Below are positions 11,141 through 19,473 of a stretch of 64,000 nt of DNA, piece after piece. This DNA is from Pseudomonadota bacterium. Its GTDB lineage: Bacteria; Pseudomonadota; Alphaproteobacteria; Rhizobiales; Devosiaceae. Location: positions 62,001 through 126,000 of the forward strand of contig JAEWGT010000008.1 of assembly GCA_023388175.1 (NCBI GenBank), in the 5' to 3' direction. How positions within the stretch are numbered: the stretch's first letter is position 1; each line of letters begins with the position of its first letter. The notes beneath the pieces were generated by a model, which searched no databases, was not told where the DNA came from, and saw only the letters and a program-made list of their open reading frames with translations. Made by a program: the position numbers and the translations under genes.

Positions 11141-12022
11141 TCAGGCCCCCAGAGCGGACTTGTTTGCGAGGAGGAAATCCTTGAGCGAGGCAGGCTTCCT
11201 GCCCGAATAACGCTCCACCACATCGCTCACCACGCCATGATGGCCGGTAACGGCATCACGCTGGAAGGCGAGCAGGGCTTCGGCGAAGCCTTCCGGAATG
11301 CCGGTGCCGACCATGCCGGCCTTGAGATCGGCTGCTGGCAGAGCCACGACGGAGACAGGCTTGCCGGTGAGCTCGGTGTAGAGCGCAGCACGATCCTCGT
11401 TGGTGACGGCGGCGGGGCCGGTGACATCTGCAATCGAGTTGCCGGTGGCGGTGAGAAGAGCACCTGCAGCGGCGCGTGCGGCGTCATCGCGGGTAACGTA
11501 GGCGGTGCCACGATCGCCGATCAGACCGAAAAGCTGGCCAGAGGCGATGACATGGGCGGCATCGGCCAGATTGTTCTCGGCATACATGTGATTGCGCAGG
11601 ATGGTGAAGTTGATGCCGGACGAGGCCAGCGCCACTTCAGTCCAGAAATGCTCGGGCGCGAGGCCGGCATCGGCATCGGGGCGTGCGGCAGGGGCGGAGG
11701 TATAGACGATGTGCTTGACGCCAGCGGATTTGGCCGCCTCGATGGCTGCCGTCTGCTGGGCAATGCGGGTGCCGATGCCGTCGGTGGAGACGATCAGAAC
11801 GCGTTCCACGCCGGCAAAGGCGGCGGGCAGGGACGCTGCATCGTTGAAATCGACCTTGCGGACTTCAACACCCTTTGCGGACAGATCGGCCAGTTTGGAG
11901 GGATCGCGGGTACCGGCGATGATGCTCGTGGCGCCGCGCGCGATAAGCTCTTCCACTGCGGCGCGGCCGAGATTGCCCGAGGCGCCGGTAACGAGAAGCG
12001 GGACATTGTTGAATGAGGTCAT
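11141..12022 (-). CDS. NAD(P)-binding NmrA/QorB-like oxidoreductase
   Basis: This 293-aa atypical SDR has an N-terminal Rossmann GxxGxxG (VTGASGNLGR, residues 11-20), the TSAPAARPDADAGL...FWTEVALASSG region and an ILRNHMYAENN substrate-side segment. It aligns in style with NAD(P)H:quinone oxidoreductase 2 (YtfG/QorB) of E. coli. It has no Tyr-x-x-x-Lys catalytic pair, as expected for NmrA-type proteins. GGAGA lies before the ATG. It is divergent from an HxlR regulator, the same arrangement as ytfG-ytfH in E. coli, which strongly suggests control by that regulator in response to quinones or electrophiles. Confidence 0.85.
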   Translation of the reverse strand: MTSFNNVPLLVTGASGNLGRAAVEELIARGATSIIAGTRDPSKLADLSAKGVEVRKVDFNDAASLPAAFAGVERVLIVSTDGIGTRIAQQTAAIEAAKSAGVKHIVYTSAPAARPDADAGLAPEHFWTEVALASSGINFTILRNHMYAENNLADAAHVIASGQLFGLIGDRGTAYVTRDDAARAAAGALLTATGNSIADVTGPAAVTNEDRAALYTELTGKPVSVVALPAADLKAGMVGTGIPEGFAEALLAFQRDAVTGHHGVVSDVVERYSGRKPASLKDFLLANKSALGA

Positions 12023-12159
12023 GACACTCTCCTGAAAATGGGTCGGATTTCGATTGCTCCTCTTGTTCCAGATGTTGGTGGAGAGTAAGTATCGAAAAGT
12101 GAGTGCCTATCTAGTCGCCGATGGCTGGGCTGAAAAGGAGGCACTTTTTCGGCCATAGA

Positions 12160-12173
12160 TTACCTTGAGGTAA
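12160..12173. promoter_or_regulatory. Candidate operator palindrome of the HxlR regulator
   Basis: TTACCT (12160-12165), TG, AGGTAA (12168-12173) is a perfect inverted repeat 5 nt before the GTG start. It overlaps the GAGG ribosome-binding site, so a bound protein or the RNA hairpin could block translation or transcription. Position between divergent genes supports autoregulation; binding is inferred. Confidence 0.4.
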
Positions 12174-12177
12174 GTGC

Positions 12178-12579
12178 GTGCAGCAGGATCAGAATATCGC
12201 CTCGATATATGTGGAACGCTGGAATGCGGCAGCGGGATTGCCGGGCCCTTGCCCTGTGCGGGATGTGCTCGACAAGATCGGCGACAAGTGGAGCATGTTG
12301 CTGGTGATGACTCTTGCGTCCGGGCCGAAACGGTTCAACCAATTGCATCGGGACGTGCCCGACATTTCCCAGAAGATGTTGACGCAGACGCTGCGCGATT
12401 TGCAGCGGGATGGGCTGGTGGCGCGCCAGGTGTTCGACACCAAGCCGCCATCGGTCGAATACAGGCTGACGCCGCTGGGCCAGTCGCTGATCGTGCCATT
12501 CGGGCATTTGATCGAATGGGCCAATGAGTCCATCAAGACCATTGCGGCAGCGCGGAGCGATTTCGACGCCGTTTCCTAG
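12178..12579 (+). CDS. HxlR-family transcriptional regulator
   Basis: This 133-aa protein starts at a GTG with GAGG 7 nt upstream. It has the HxlR/DUF24 winged-helix layout: an N-terminal Cys in PGPCPVRDVLDKIGDKWSM (residue 25, the redox/electrophile-reactive position of this family), then RFNQLHRDVPDISQKMLTQTLRDLQRDGL as the recognition helix region and a wing with PPSVEYRLTPLGQSL. Members act as homodimers that sense quinones, aldehydes or redox stress. Divergent placement next to a quinone-oxidoreductase-like gene matches the YtfH/YtfG pair. Confidence 0.92.
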   Translation: MQQDQNIASIYVERWNAAAGLPGPCPVRDVLDKIGDKWSMLLVMTLASGPKRFNQLHRDVPDISQKMLTQTLRDLQRDGLVARQVFDTKPPSVEYRLTPLGQSLIVPFGHLIEWANESIKTIAAARSDFDAVS

Positions 12580-12589
12580 CACGGCATGA

Positions 12590-12611
12590 TTTGCAAAGAA
12601 ACATTTGCAAA
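12590..12611 (+). promoter_or_regulatory. Tandem TTTGCAAA palindromes upstream of an ArsR-like regulator
   Basis: Two exact TTTGCAAA octamers (12590-12597 and 12604-12611), 14 bp centre to centre within a duplicated ATTTGCAAAG, sit in front of the regulator-MFS operon. A degenerate third copy (TTTGTTTGCG) follows. Probable operator for autoregulation. The octamer also resembles the site I recall for ScfR-type regulators. Confidence 0.5.
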
Positions 12612-12656
12612 GATTTGTTTGCGATGTAGGCTGCTACATGAAATGTGGAGCAGACC

Positions 12657-13253
12657 ATGGCCGAACGCCGTACGATCAGCCGGATAAAGCCCGATGCCAT
12701 GGCTTTGCGGGCGCTGGCGCATCCACAGCGTTTGCGCATGCTGAGCATGTTGCGCCTGGATGGGGCAGCCACCGCGACGCGGCTGGCCGAGCGCATGGGG
12801 CTCAATAGCGGCGCGACCAGCTATCATCTGCGCCAGCTTGCCCGGCACGGTTTCATTGTCGAGGATTCCGAGCGCGGCAATGCGCGGGACCGGTGGTGGA
12901 AAGCGGCGCACGAGACCACGACGTTTCTGGAAGACGAGACGGACGAGGATGCGCTGGATGCGGGGCTGGCCTTTGCCGAAGCGGCACTGAATGTGCAGAT
13001 GATGGACATGCAGCGGGCCTTGGCGCGCCATGCTGAATTGCCGCTAGAATGGCGCAGGGCGTCCACCATCAGCGACTATATCATTCCCCTCAACGCTGCC
13101 GATGCCGAGGCCTTGCTGGACAGGCTTAATGCTGTGCTGCTCGAAGCGATGGAACAGGCACCGCAGGCGGGTGATACCTATGCGCCCGGCATGAAACCGG
13201 TCAGCATCATGCTTCACGCCTTTCCGCGTGCGTCCGAGGAGGAAGAGCAATGA
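12657..13253 (+). CDS. ArsR-like winged-helix transcriptional regulator
   Basis: This 198-aa protein has an N-terminal winged helix: ALRALAHPQRLRMLSML, ATRLAERMGLNSGATSYHL as recognition helix and the wing EDSERGNARDRWWKAA. A helical, probably ligand-binding, region covers residues 85-190. It has no metal-binding ELCVCDL motif, so it is not a metal sensor. I chose the ATG at 12657, which has GGAG 6 nt upstream; a GTG at 12645 is in frame. Its stop overlaps the MFS start by 4 nt, so it probably represses that transporter and itself through the octamers upstream. Confidence 0.88.
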   Translation: MAERRTISRIKPDAMALRALAHPQRLRMLSMLRLDGAATATRLAERMGLNSGATSYHLRQLARHGFIVEDSERGNARDRWWKAAHETTTFLEDETDEDALDAGLAFAEAALNVQMMDMQRALARHAELPLEWRRASTISDYIIPLNAADAEALLDRLNAVLLEAMEQAPQAGDTYAPGMKPVSIMLHAFPRASEEEEQ

Positions 13254-14473
13254 ACGGGAAGGGGCCGCTTGTTGCGCTGGCCTCGGCGACAGTCGCGTCT
13301 ATCGGCGGCACACGGCTGTCGGTGATTGCCATTCCATGGCTGGTGCTGACCACGACCGGTAGCCCGGTGCTTACCGGATTGGTGGGTCTGGCGGAACTGT
13401 TGCCCTATGTCGTCGCCAAGGCGCTGGGCGGGCCGTTGATAGACCGGATCGGCGCCCGCCGCATTGCCATATGGAGCGATTGTCTTTCCGCACTTGCGCT
13501 GACCCTTGTCCCCTTATTGTTCTGGGCCGGATTGCTCTCCATTTGGGTTCTTTTGCCTGCGGTGGCGCTGGTCGGTGTGCTGCGTGCGCCTGCCGATGCC
13601 GCCAAACAGGCGCTGGTGCCGGTTGTTGCGTCCATGGGCAATATGCCGCTGGAGCGCGTCACCGGCATACTCGGCGCCAGCGATCGGCTGGCGGGAACGC
13701 TGGGCGCGGCGGGGGCAGGGATGCTCATCGCGCTTATGGGGAGTGCCCCAGCATTGCTGATCAATGTCGGGGCCTTTCTGTTATCGGCAATTCTGGTTGG
13801 CTTCGGTCTGCCAGATCAGGCCGCGCCCGAGCGCAAGGAAGAGCGCAGCAGCTATCGTACCGATTTCAACGAAGGCTGGCAGACACTGCGCCGTGATCCG
13901 GTGCTTGTCGGGTTGGTGGTGATGATCGCCTTCACAAATCTCTTCGATCAGGCCTATGCCATCGTGCTGCTACCGGTCTGGGTTCAGACCATGGGCCTCG
14001 ATGTGAGCTGGGTCGGGATCTTGCTGGCGACATTTTCGGGAGGCGCAATAGCAGGGGCCGCCGTGGCGGCAGCCTTTGCCGAGCGGCTGCCGCGGCTGAT
14101 CATATATGTCATCGGCTTTCTGTGCGCTGGTCCTGCGGCCATGCTGGCGCTGGCCTTCACGCTGCCGCTGCCGGTCATTCTTGGCATGTTTGTCGTCGGC
14201 GGGTTTATGGCCGGCTTCCTGAACCCGATCGTCAGCGCCATCCTGTTCGAGCGTATTCCCAAGCCTATGGTCGGTCGCGTGATTGCGCTGGTCGGCGCGC
14301 TGGCCTGGGCCCTGATGCCATTTGGTGGGCTTTATGCGGGTGTTTTGACCGATAATCTCGGGGTTTTTGTCGCGCTCTCGGTGACCGGCACGCTCTATCT
14401 CGTCGCGGCATTGTCGCCGGTCGCCATTCCCGCCTTTCGCCAGATGAAGCGGCCAGTGGCGGCGGCGGGGTGA
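13250..14473 (+). CDS. MFS transporter, 12 TM, probable drug/antiporter type
   Basis: This 407-aa protein is almost entirely hydrophobic with the 12-helix MFS pattern. A loop 2-3 motif A variant is visible (GGPLIDRIGARRIAIWSD), the central loop holds PDQAAPERKEERSS, and helices 7-12 follow. It resembles the enterobactin-exporter/macrolide-efflux branch (MFS_3) in length and motif. It is translationally coupled to the upstream ArsR-like gene, an arrangement typical of inducible efflux pumps; the substrate is unknown. Confidence 0.88.
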   Translation: MNGKGPLVALASATVASIGGTRLSVIAIPWLVLTTTGSPVLTGLVGLAELLPYVVAKALGGPLIDRIGARRIAIWSDCLSALALTLVPLLFWAGLLSIWVLLPAVALVGVLRAPADAAKQALVPVVASMGNMPLERVTGILGASDRLAGTLGAAGAGMLIALMGSAPALLINVGAFLLSAILVGFGLPDQAAPERKEERSSYRTDFNEGWQTLRRDPVLVGLVVMIAFTNLFDQAYAIVLLPVWVQTMGLDVSWVGILLATFSGGAIAGAAVAAAFAERLPRLIIYVIGFLCAGPAAMLALAFTLPLPVILGMFVVGGFMAGFLNPIVSAILFERIPKPMVGRVIALVGALAWALMPFGGLYAGVLTDNLGVFVALSVTGTLYLVAALSPVAIPAFRQMKRPVAAAG

Positions 14474-14560
14474 TCTCCACAGGCCGGGGCGGTGAAAATT
14501 GGTGTTTTGCGCCGGAATCGCCTATCAATCTGGCAATTCGAACCAACGTAGAATCACAAC

Positions 14561-17317
14561 GTGACAGATACGCCTGAAGATGTGAGCGGCGGCGCGCCGT
14601 CCTCGGACATCGCACCGATCTATATCACCGACGAAATGCGCAAGAGCTATCTCGATTACGCCATGAGCGTGATCGTGAGCCGCGCCCTGCCTGATGTGCG
14701 CGACGGCCTGAAACCCGTACATCGCCGCATCCTGTTCTCGATGAGCGAGAACGGCTACGAATATAACAAGCCGTTCCGCAAATCGGCCCGCGTGGTCGGC
14801 GACGTTATCGGTAAATACCACCCGCATGGCGACGGCGCCGTCTATATGGCGCTGGTCCGCATGGCCCAGCAGTTCTCCATGGGCGAAATGCTGGTGGAGG
14901 GTCAGGGCAATTTCGGTTCCGTGGACGGCGATATGCCTGCCGCCATGCGTTACACCGAAGTGCGCATGCAGAAGATCACCAATTCCCTGCTCGACGACCT
15001 CGACAAGGATACGGTGGACTTCCGCGACAACTATGACGGCTCCGAGAACGAGCCGACGGTGCTGCCGGCGCGGTTCCCCAATATGCTGGTCAATGGCGGC
15101 GGCGGCATCGCAGTGGGCATGGCCACCAATATCCCCACGCATAATCTGGCCGAGACGATCAATGCCGCGCTGGCGGTGCTGGACAGTCCGTTCATCACCA
15201 CCGAGGAATTGCTCGAACACCTGCCGGGCCCGGACTTTCCGACGGGTGGCATCATTCTGGGCCGCGCCGGAATTCGACAGGCCTATGAGACTGGCCGTGG
15301 CTCGATCATCGTGCGCGGGCGTACCAGTATCGAGGAGGTGCGCAAGGAGCGCGAGGCTATCGTCATCACCGAGATTCCCTATCAGGTGAACAAGGCCTCG
15401 ATGGTGGAAAAGATCGCCGAATTGGTGCGCGACAAGCGTATCGAGGGTATTGCCGATCTGCGCGATGAATCCAGCCGCGAAGGCATGCGCGTGGTGGTCG
15501 AGGTCAAGCGCGACGCGCTGCCCGACGTGGTGCTGAACCAGCTCTACCGGTTCACGGCGCTGCAAAGCTCGTTCGGCTGCAATTTCGTGGCGCTGAATGG
15601 CGGCAAGCCGGAGCTGATGAATCTCAAGCAGATTCTCGACGCCTTCATCGAGTTCCGTGAGGAAGTCGTTACGCGTCGTGCCCGCTTCCTGCTCAACAAG
15701 GCGCGTGACCGCGCCCATGTGCTTGTTGGCCTGGCGATTGCCGTCGCCAATATCGATGAAGTCATCGCGCTGATCCGCACCGCGCCCGATCCGGCGACAG
15801 CGCGCGAGCAATTGATGACCCGCCGCTGGCCCGCCGCCGATGTCGAGCCGCTGATCCGGCTGATCGATGACCCGCGCCACCGCATCAACGAGGACGGCAC
15901 GTTCAACCTTTCCGAAGAACAGGCACGCGCCATTCTCGAACTGCGTCTGGCGCGCCTGACGGCTCTGGGTCGTGACGAAATCGGCGACGAACTCAATGGG
16001 TTGGGCAAGGAAATCGAGGACTATCTCGACATCCTGCGGTCGCGTGAGCGCGTGCGGGCCATTATCCGCACCGAACTTGAGGAGATCCGCGAGCAGTTCG
16101 GTTCGCCGCGCCGCACCGAAATCTCCGACTATGCGGCCGATTTCGACGATGAAGACCTTATCGCCCGCGAGGACATGGTCGTTACCGTCAGCCATAGCGG
16201 CTATATCAAGCGGGTGCCGCTTTCCACCTATCGGGCGCAGAACCGGGGCGGCAAGGGCCGCTCGGGCATGTCGACGCGCGAGGAGGATTTCGTGTCCCGC
16301 CTGTTCGTTGCCAATACGCACACGCCGGTTCTGTTCTTCACCAGCCGTGGCATCGCCTACAAGCTCAAGGTCTGGCGTCTGCCGCTGGCGGCCGCCAATG
16401 CGCGTGGCAAGGCGCTGATCAACATCCTGCCGCTGGAGCAGGGCGAGCGTATCACCTCGATCATGCCGCTGCCGGAGGATGAAACCTCCTGGGGCAATCT
16501 CGACATCATGTTTGCCACGACGCGCGGCACAGTCCGCCGCAACTCGCTGGCTGATTTTGTCGAAGTGCGCCAGAACGGCAAGATTGCCATGAAGCTGGAC
16601 GAGGGCGACGAGATCGTCGGTGTCGAGACCTGCACGGTGAGCAATGACGTGTTGCTGACCACCGCGCTTGGCCAGGCGATCCGCTTCAGAGTGGATGATG
16701 TGCGCCTGTTCAAGGGCCGCGATTCCATGGGTGTACGCGGTATCCAGCTTGCGGATGGTGACAAGGTCATTTCCATGGCCGTGATCAACCACTCCGATGC
16801 CAGCGCCGAAGAACGCGCCGCCTATCTCAAGATGAGCCGCGCCATGCGTGGTGAGGTCGAGGAAGCGGGCAGCGCGGACGAAGGTGAAGCGGTCGATGGC
16901 GACATTCGCCTGCCGCAGGAACGCTACGCTGAAATGGGCGCCCTGGAACAGTTCATCCTGACCATTTCGGAAAACGGCTACGGCAAGCGCACGTCCAGCC
17001 ACGAATACCGGATCACCGGGCGTGGCGGTAAGGGCATCGTCGCCATGGCTGTCAACAAGCGCAATGGCAATCTGGTGGCCAGCTTCCCGGTGGAAGACGA
17101 GGACCAGATCATGCTGATCAGCGATGGCGGCCAGACCATTCGCCTGCCTGTGGGTGGGGACAAGCCGATCCGCATCGTCTCGCGCGGTTCGCAGGGCGTG
17201 ATCGTGTTCGATACGGCAGAGGGCGAGAAGGTCGTTTCCGTCGAGCGGATCAGTGAACCGGAAAGCGATGAAGCCGAGGGCGACGATGCGCCGCCCGCCG
17301 AACCGGCAGCAGAATAA
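14561..17317 (+). CDS. gyrA: DNA gyrase subunit A
   Basis: This is a type II topoisomerase breakage-reunion subunit of 918 aa, starting at a GTG (MTDTPEDV). The catalytic tyrosine is Y131 in AAMRYTE. The winged-helix and tower domains run to about residue 520, and the C-terminal beta-pinwheel has the gyrase-specific GyrA box as QNRGGKG, which separates it from ParC. The C-terminus is acidic. In the quinolone-resistance region (KYHPHGDGAVYM, residues 85-96) Gly and Met occupy the E. coli S83 and D87 positions. A strong terminator follows the stop. An 825-aa antisense frame here is a codon-bias shadow. Confidence 0.97.
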   Translation: MTDTPEDVSGGAPSSDIAPIYITDEMRKSYLDYAMSVIVSRALPDVRDGLKPVHRRILFSMSENGYEYNKPFRKSARVVGDVIGKYHPHGDGAVYMALVRMAQQFSMGEMLVEGQGNFGSVDGDMPAAMRYTEVRMQKITNSLLDDLDKDTVDFRDNYDGSENEPTVLPARFPNMLVNGGGGIAVGMATNIPTHNLAETINAALAVLDSPFITTEELLEHLPGPDFPTGGIILGRAGIRQAYETGRGSIIVRGRTSIEEVRKEREAIVITEIPYQVNKASMVEKIAELVRDKRIEGIADLRDESSREGMRVVVEVKRDALPDVVLNQLYRFTALQSSFGCNFVALNGGKPELMNLKQILDAFIEFREEVVTRRARFLLNKARDRAHVLVGLAIAVANIDEVIALIRTAPDPATAREQLMTRRWPAADVEPLIRLIDDPRHRINEDGTFNLSEEQARAILELRLARLTALGRDEIGDELNGLGKEIEDYLDILRSRERVRAIIRTELEEIREQFGSPRRTEISDYAADFDDEDLIAREDMVVTVSHSGYIKRVPLSTYRAQNRGGKGRSGMSTREEDFVSRLFVANTHTPVLFFTSRGIAYKLKVWRLPLAAANARGKALINILPLEQGERITSIMPLPEDETSWGNLDIMFATTRGTVRRNSLADFVEVRQNGKIAMKLDEGDEIVGVETCTVSNDVLLTTALGQAIRFRVDDVRLFKGRDSMGVRGIQLADGDKVISMAVINHSDASAEERAAYLKMSRAMRGEVEEAGSADEGEAVDGDIRLPQERYAEMGALEQFILTISENGYGKRTSSHEYRITGRGGKGIVAMAVNKRNGNLVASFPVEDEDQIMLISDGGQTIRLPVGGDKPIRIVSRGSQGVIVFDTAEGEKVVSVERISEPESDEAEGDDAPPAEPAAE

Positions 17318-17320
17318 GAA

Positions 17321-17343
17321 AGGGGCGCTTCGGCGCCCCTTTT
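17321..17343 (+). terminator. Rho-independent terminator of gyrA
   Basis: AGGGGCGC, TTCG tetraloop, GCGCCCCT, then TTT, only 4 nt after the gyrA stop. Because the convergent DUF805 gene ends at 17348 it probably acts on both strands. Confidence 0.85.
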
Positions 17344-17347
17344 AGGT

Positions 17348-17839
17348 TCAGATGAAGCGTTGAATTTCCTCGCGCTGCGCCAGATGGGCCGGGCGACTGT
17401 GCTGGGAATTGCCCATGCGGATCTGGCGCGGAATGGTGCTGCGGGGGCTCGGGGCTGACCATTGCCCCTCCATCTCGTCGCGCGGGTCGGAGCCGTAAAG
17501 ATTGTCCCATTGCTCGGGGCCGCGGACCATCCAGTAGAGCAGGATCAGGCTGCCGATCACGGGGATGAGCTGGATGAAGTAGAACCAGCCGGAGCGCCCG
17601 GTATCATGCAGCCGGCGCACGGTGACGGTGATGCCGGGAACGACGTGGATAATACTGGCAAAGACCGTGAATGGCCCGTGATTGGTGGCCGTGGGGCGAA
17701 TGCCGTATAGTTGGTAGTCGGCGAAGACGGCGGCGAGGCAAAGCAGCGTGGTGACCAGCCAGAACAGCCAGTATTGACGTCTGGTGCTGCGGCCCGAGAA
17801 TTCAAAATAGCGCAACATGCTGTCGAAATATGAGCGCAT
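17348..17839 (-). CDS. DUF805 membrane protein
   Basis: This 163-aa protein has the DUF805 signature: an N-terminal YFEFSGRSTRRQYW motif, then hydrophobic helices at about 24-42, 58-75 and 85-108, and the conserved VRRLHDTGRSGW between helices. The C-terminal 50 residues are polar and rich in Ser, Arg and Gln. Function of the family is unknown; it is an inner-membrane protein. It converges on gyrA. Confidence 0.9.
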   Translation of the reverse strand: MRSYFDSMLRYFEFSGRSTRRQYWLFWLVTTLLCLAAVFADYQLYGIRPTATNHGPFTVFASIIHVVPGITVTVRRLHDTGRSGWFYFIQLIPVIGSLILLYWMVRGPEQWDNLYGSDPRDEMEGQWSAPSPRSTIPRQIRMGNSQHSRPAHLAQREEIQRFI

Positions 17840-18035
17840 AGATATCTCACCGCGTCGTAATACCGATAGCTTTGTAGCAGTTGGCTTGCGCCAAGGCCCG
17901 GCTCTGCTGGCGAGAGGCTTAGCGAAAGGTCAATGCCGGCTTGCAAAGCGCGTTGAAGCGTGGATGCTGAAATCTGCAATTCCAGTCGGCCATGCTGCTG
18001 TTGCGCATGAGCCATCACATCAGAAAGATCGCATA

Positions 18036-18422
18036 ATGCCTTCTACCAGAATCGAAACTCGCAAGGGCTGGCTGGGTACGCAGAAGCGGGAATTCATCGA
18101 GGCCGTGCAGGCTGCGCTGGTTGCGGGCATCCTGATTCCCGAACGGGATCGCTGCGTGCGGCTGGCCGAATATGATGAGGATGCCTTCATTGCGGGCGCA
18201 GACAAGGGGCCGCATTACACTGTGGTCGAGATCAGCCTGTTTACCGGGCGCAGCATCGAGGCCAAGCGCCGGCTTTATGCCGAGCTGGTAGCGCGCGTAG
18301 CGCCGTTCGGGCTGGCCCCGCACGACCTGAAGGTGATCCTTCACGAAGTGCCGCGCGAAAACTGGGGTCTTCGTGGGCTGCCGGCCAGCGAAATCGACCT
18401 CGGCTTCAAGGTCGATGTCTGA
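18036..18422 (+). CDS. Tautomerase family protein (4-oxalocrotonate tautomerase-like)
   Basis: The ATG at 18036 gives MPSTRIETRKGW. Removal of Met would expose the N-terminal Pro that serves as catalytic base in this superfamily, so I chose this start over the longer frame from 17817, whose extra 73 codons look non-coding. At 128 aa it is a fused two-module type (usual single module about 62 aa). The second half carries the GRSIEAKRRLYAELVARV helix typical of the fold. The substrate is unknown. It overlaps the following acetyltransferase gene by 8 nt. Confidence 0.85.
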   Translation: MPSTRIETRKGWLGTQKREFIEAVQAALVAGILIPERDRCVRLAEYDEDAFIAGADKGPHYTVVEISLFTGRSIEAKRRLYAELVARVAPFGLAPHDLKVILHEVPRENWGLRGLPASEIDLGFKVDV

Positions 18423-18894
18423 TCGGGATTATGACATTCTCGATCTGCGGGATGCGCCGGAGTTCTTTTCTGAGGTAGCAGACCGAATCTGGCGCGCCTG
18501 GTGGGAGCCGGAGGGGCGGTTGCTGGCAGATGTGGAAGCCGCATTGCGCGAGGTGACTGCGGGCCCGAGCTTTCCCTTCACACTGGTGGCAGCGCGCGAC
18601 CGCCGATTTGTCGGCACAGTGACCAGCATCATGAACGATATCGGCGCGCGGCCGGACTGGGGGCCGTGCCTTGCTGCTCTATGGGTCGAGCCGGAAGCGC
18701 GTGGGCAGGGGATCGGGGAAGCGCTGGCGGACACTCTTATGACGCGCCTTTCAGGGCTGGATTTCGAGCGTGTCTATCTGTCGGCCAAGCCCCGAATGCG
18801 GGCATATTACCTGCTGCGCGGCTGGACCATGATCGACAGCGATATCGACAAGGATCATCAGGACGTTTTCGTCCGACTGTTGCCTCAGAAATAG
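18415..18894 (+). CDS. GNAT family N-acetyltransferase
   Basis: This 159-aa protein has the acetyl-CoA binding motif A, WVEPEARGQGIGEALADTL (R/QxxGxG/A pattern, about residues 88-106), preceded by the strand LVAARDRRFVGTVTS. A motif B-like RVYLSAKPRMRAYYLLRGW segment follows. It would transfer an acetyl group to an amine of an unknown substrate. The start ATG at 18415 lies inside the end of the tautomerase gene, indicating co-translation. Confidence 0.88.
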   Translation: MSDRDYDILDLRDAPEFFSEVADRIWRAWWEPEGRLLADVEAALREVTAGPSFPFTLVAARDRRFVGTVTSIMNDIGARPDWGPCLAALWVEPEARGQGIGEALADTLMTRLSGLDFERVYLSAKPRMRAYYLLRGWTMIDSDIDKDHQDVFVRLLPQK

Positions 18895-18978
18895 GACGGG
18901 CAGCCTGGCGGCTTGCCCTGTCGCTTGCCAAATCGCCGGGCAGCGTGACAAAACCTATTCGACGAAAAGGGGAAGAGC

Positions 18979-19473
18979 ATGAACGGTTTGGTCGGGTTTT
19001 ATCCCGGTTCCTTCGATCCGCTGACCAATGGGCATCTCGATGTGATCGAGCGGGCCTGCAAGCTGGTCGATACGCTGGTAGTGGCCGTCGGCGTCAGTGC
19101 GACCAAGAAGAACCCCCTCTTTGCCCATGAAGATCGCGTGGCTATCCTGGAACAGGTTCTGCCGGCCATCGGGACGCGCACCAATACAACGTTCAGAATC
19201 GTCGATTTTTCCGGGCTAATGGTCAATGCGGCGCGGGAAAATGGCGCCAAGCTGATCATTCGCGGCCTGCGCGACACGACCGACTATAATTACGAAATGC
19301 AGATGGTGGGCATGAACGCGCAGATGGCGCCGGATCTGCAAACCGTTTTCCTGCCGTCCAGCCCGCCCGTCCGGCATATCTCGGCCACATTGGTGCGGCA
19401 GATCGCTGAAATGGGCGGGGATATTTCCGCCTTCGTCCCGCCAATCGTATTCAAGGCCCTGCAATCCAAATGA
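18979..19473 (+). CDS. coaD: Pantetheine-phosphate adenylyltransferase
   Basis: CoaD makes dephospho-CoA from ATP and 4'-phosphopantetheine, the penultimate step of CoA synthesis. The 164-aa length is standard. The nucleotidyltransferase motif NGHLD (T/HxGH, in GSFDPLTNGHLD at residues 10-21), the K.NPLF segment and the C-terminal ISATLVRQIA (ISSTxVR equivalent) are present. GGGGAAGAGC precedes the ATG. Its stop overlaps the start of the periplasmic cyclophilin (ATGA), as is common in alphaproteobacteria. Confidence 0.96.
   Translation: MNGLVGFYPGSFDPLTNGHLDVIERACKLVDTLVVAVGVSATKKNPLFAHEDRVAILEQVLPAIGTRTNTTFRIVDFSGLMVNAARENGAKLIIRGLRDTTDYNYEMQMVGMNAQMAPDLQTVFLPSSPPVRHISATLVRQIAEMGGDISAFVPPIVFKALQSK

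Noticed and set aside
14525..17002. 825-aa open frame on the minus strand opposite gyrA
   Set aside because: It mirrors gyrA codon bias in a GC-rich gene, is rich in His/Asp/Ala, has no domain motif and no start signal; gyrA is certain.
17817..18035. N-terminal extension of the tautomerase frame
   Set aside because: The 73 extra residues have no homology pattern and would bury the catalytic N-terminal proline.
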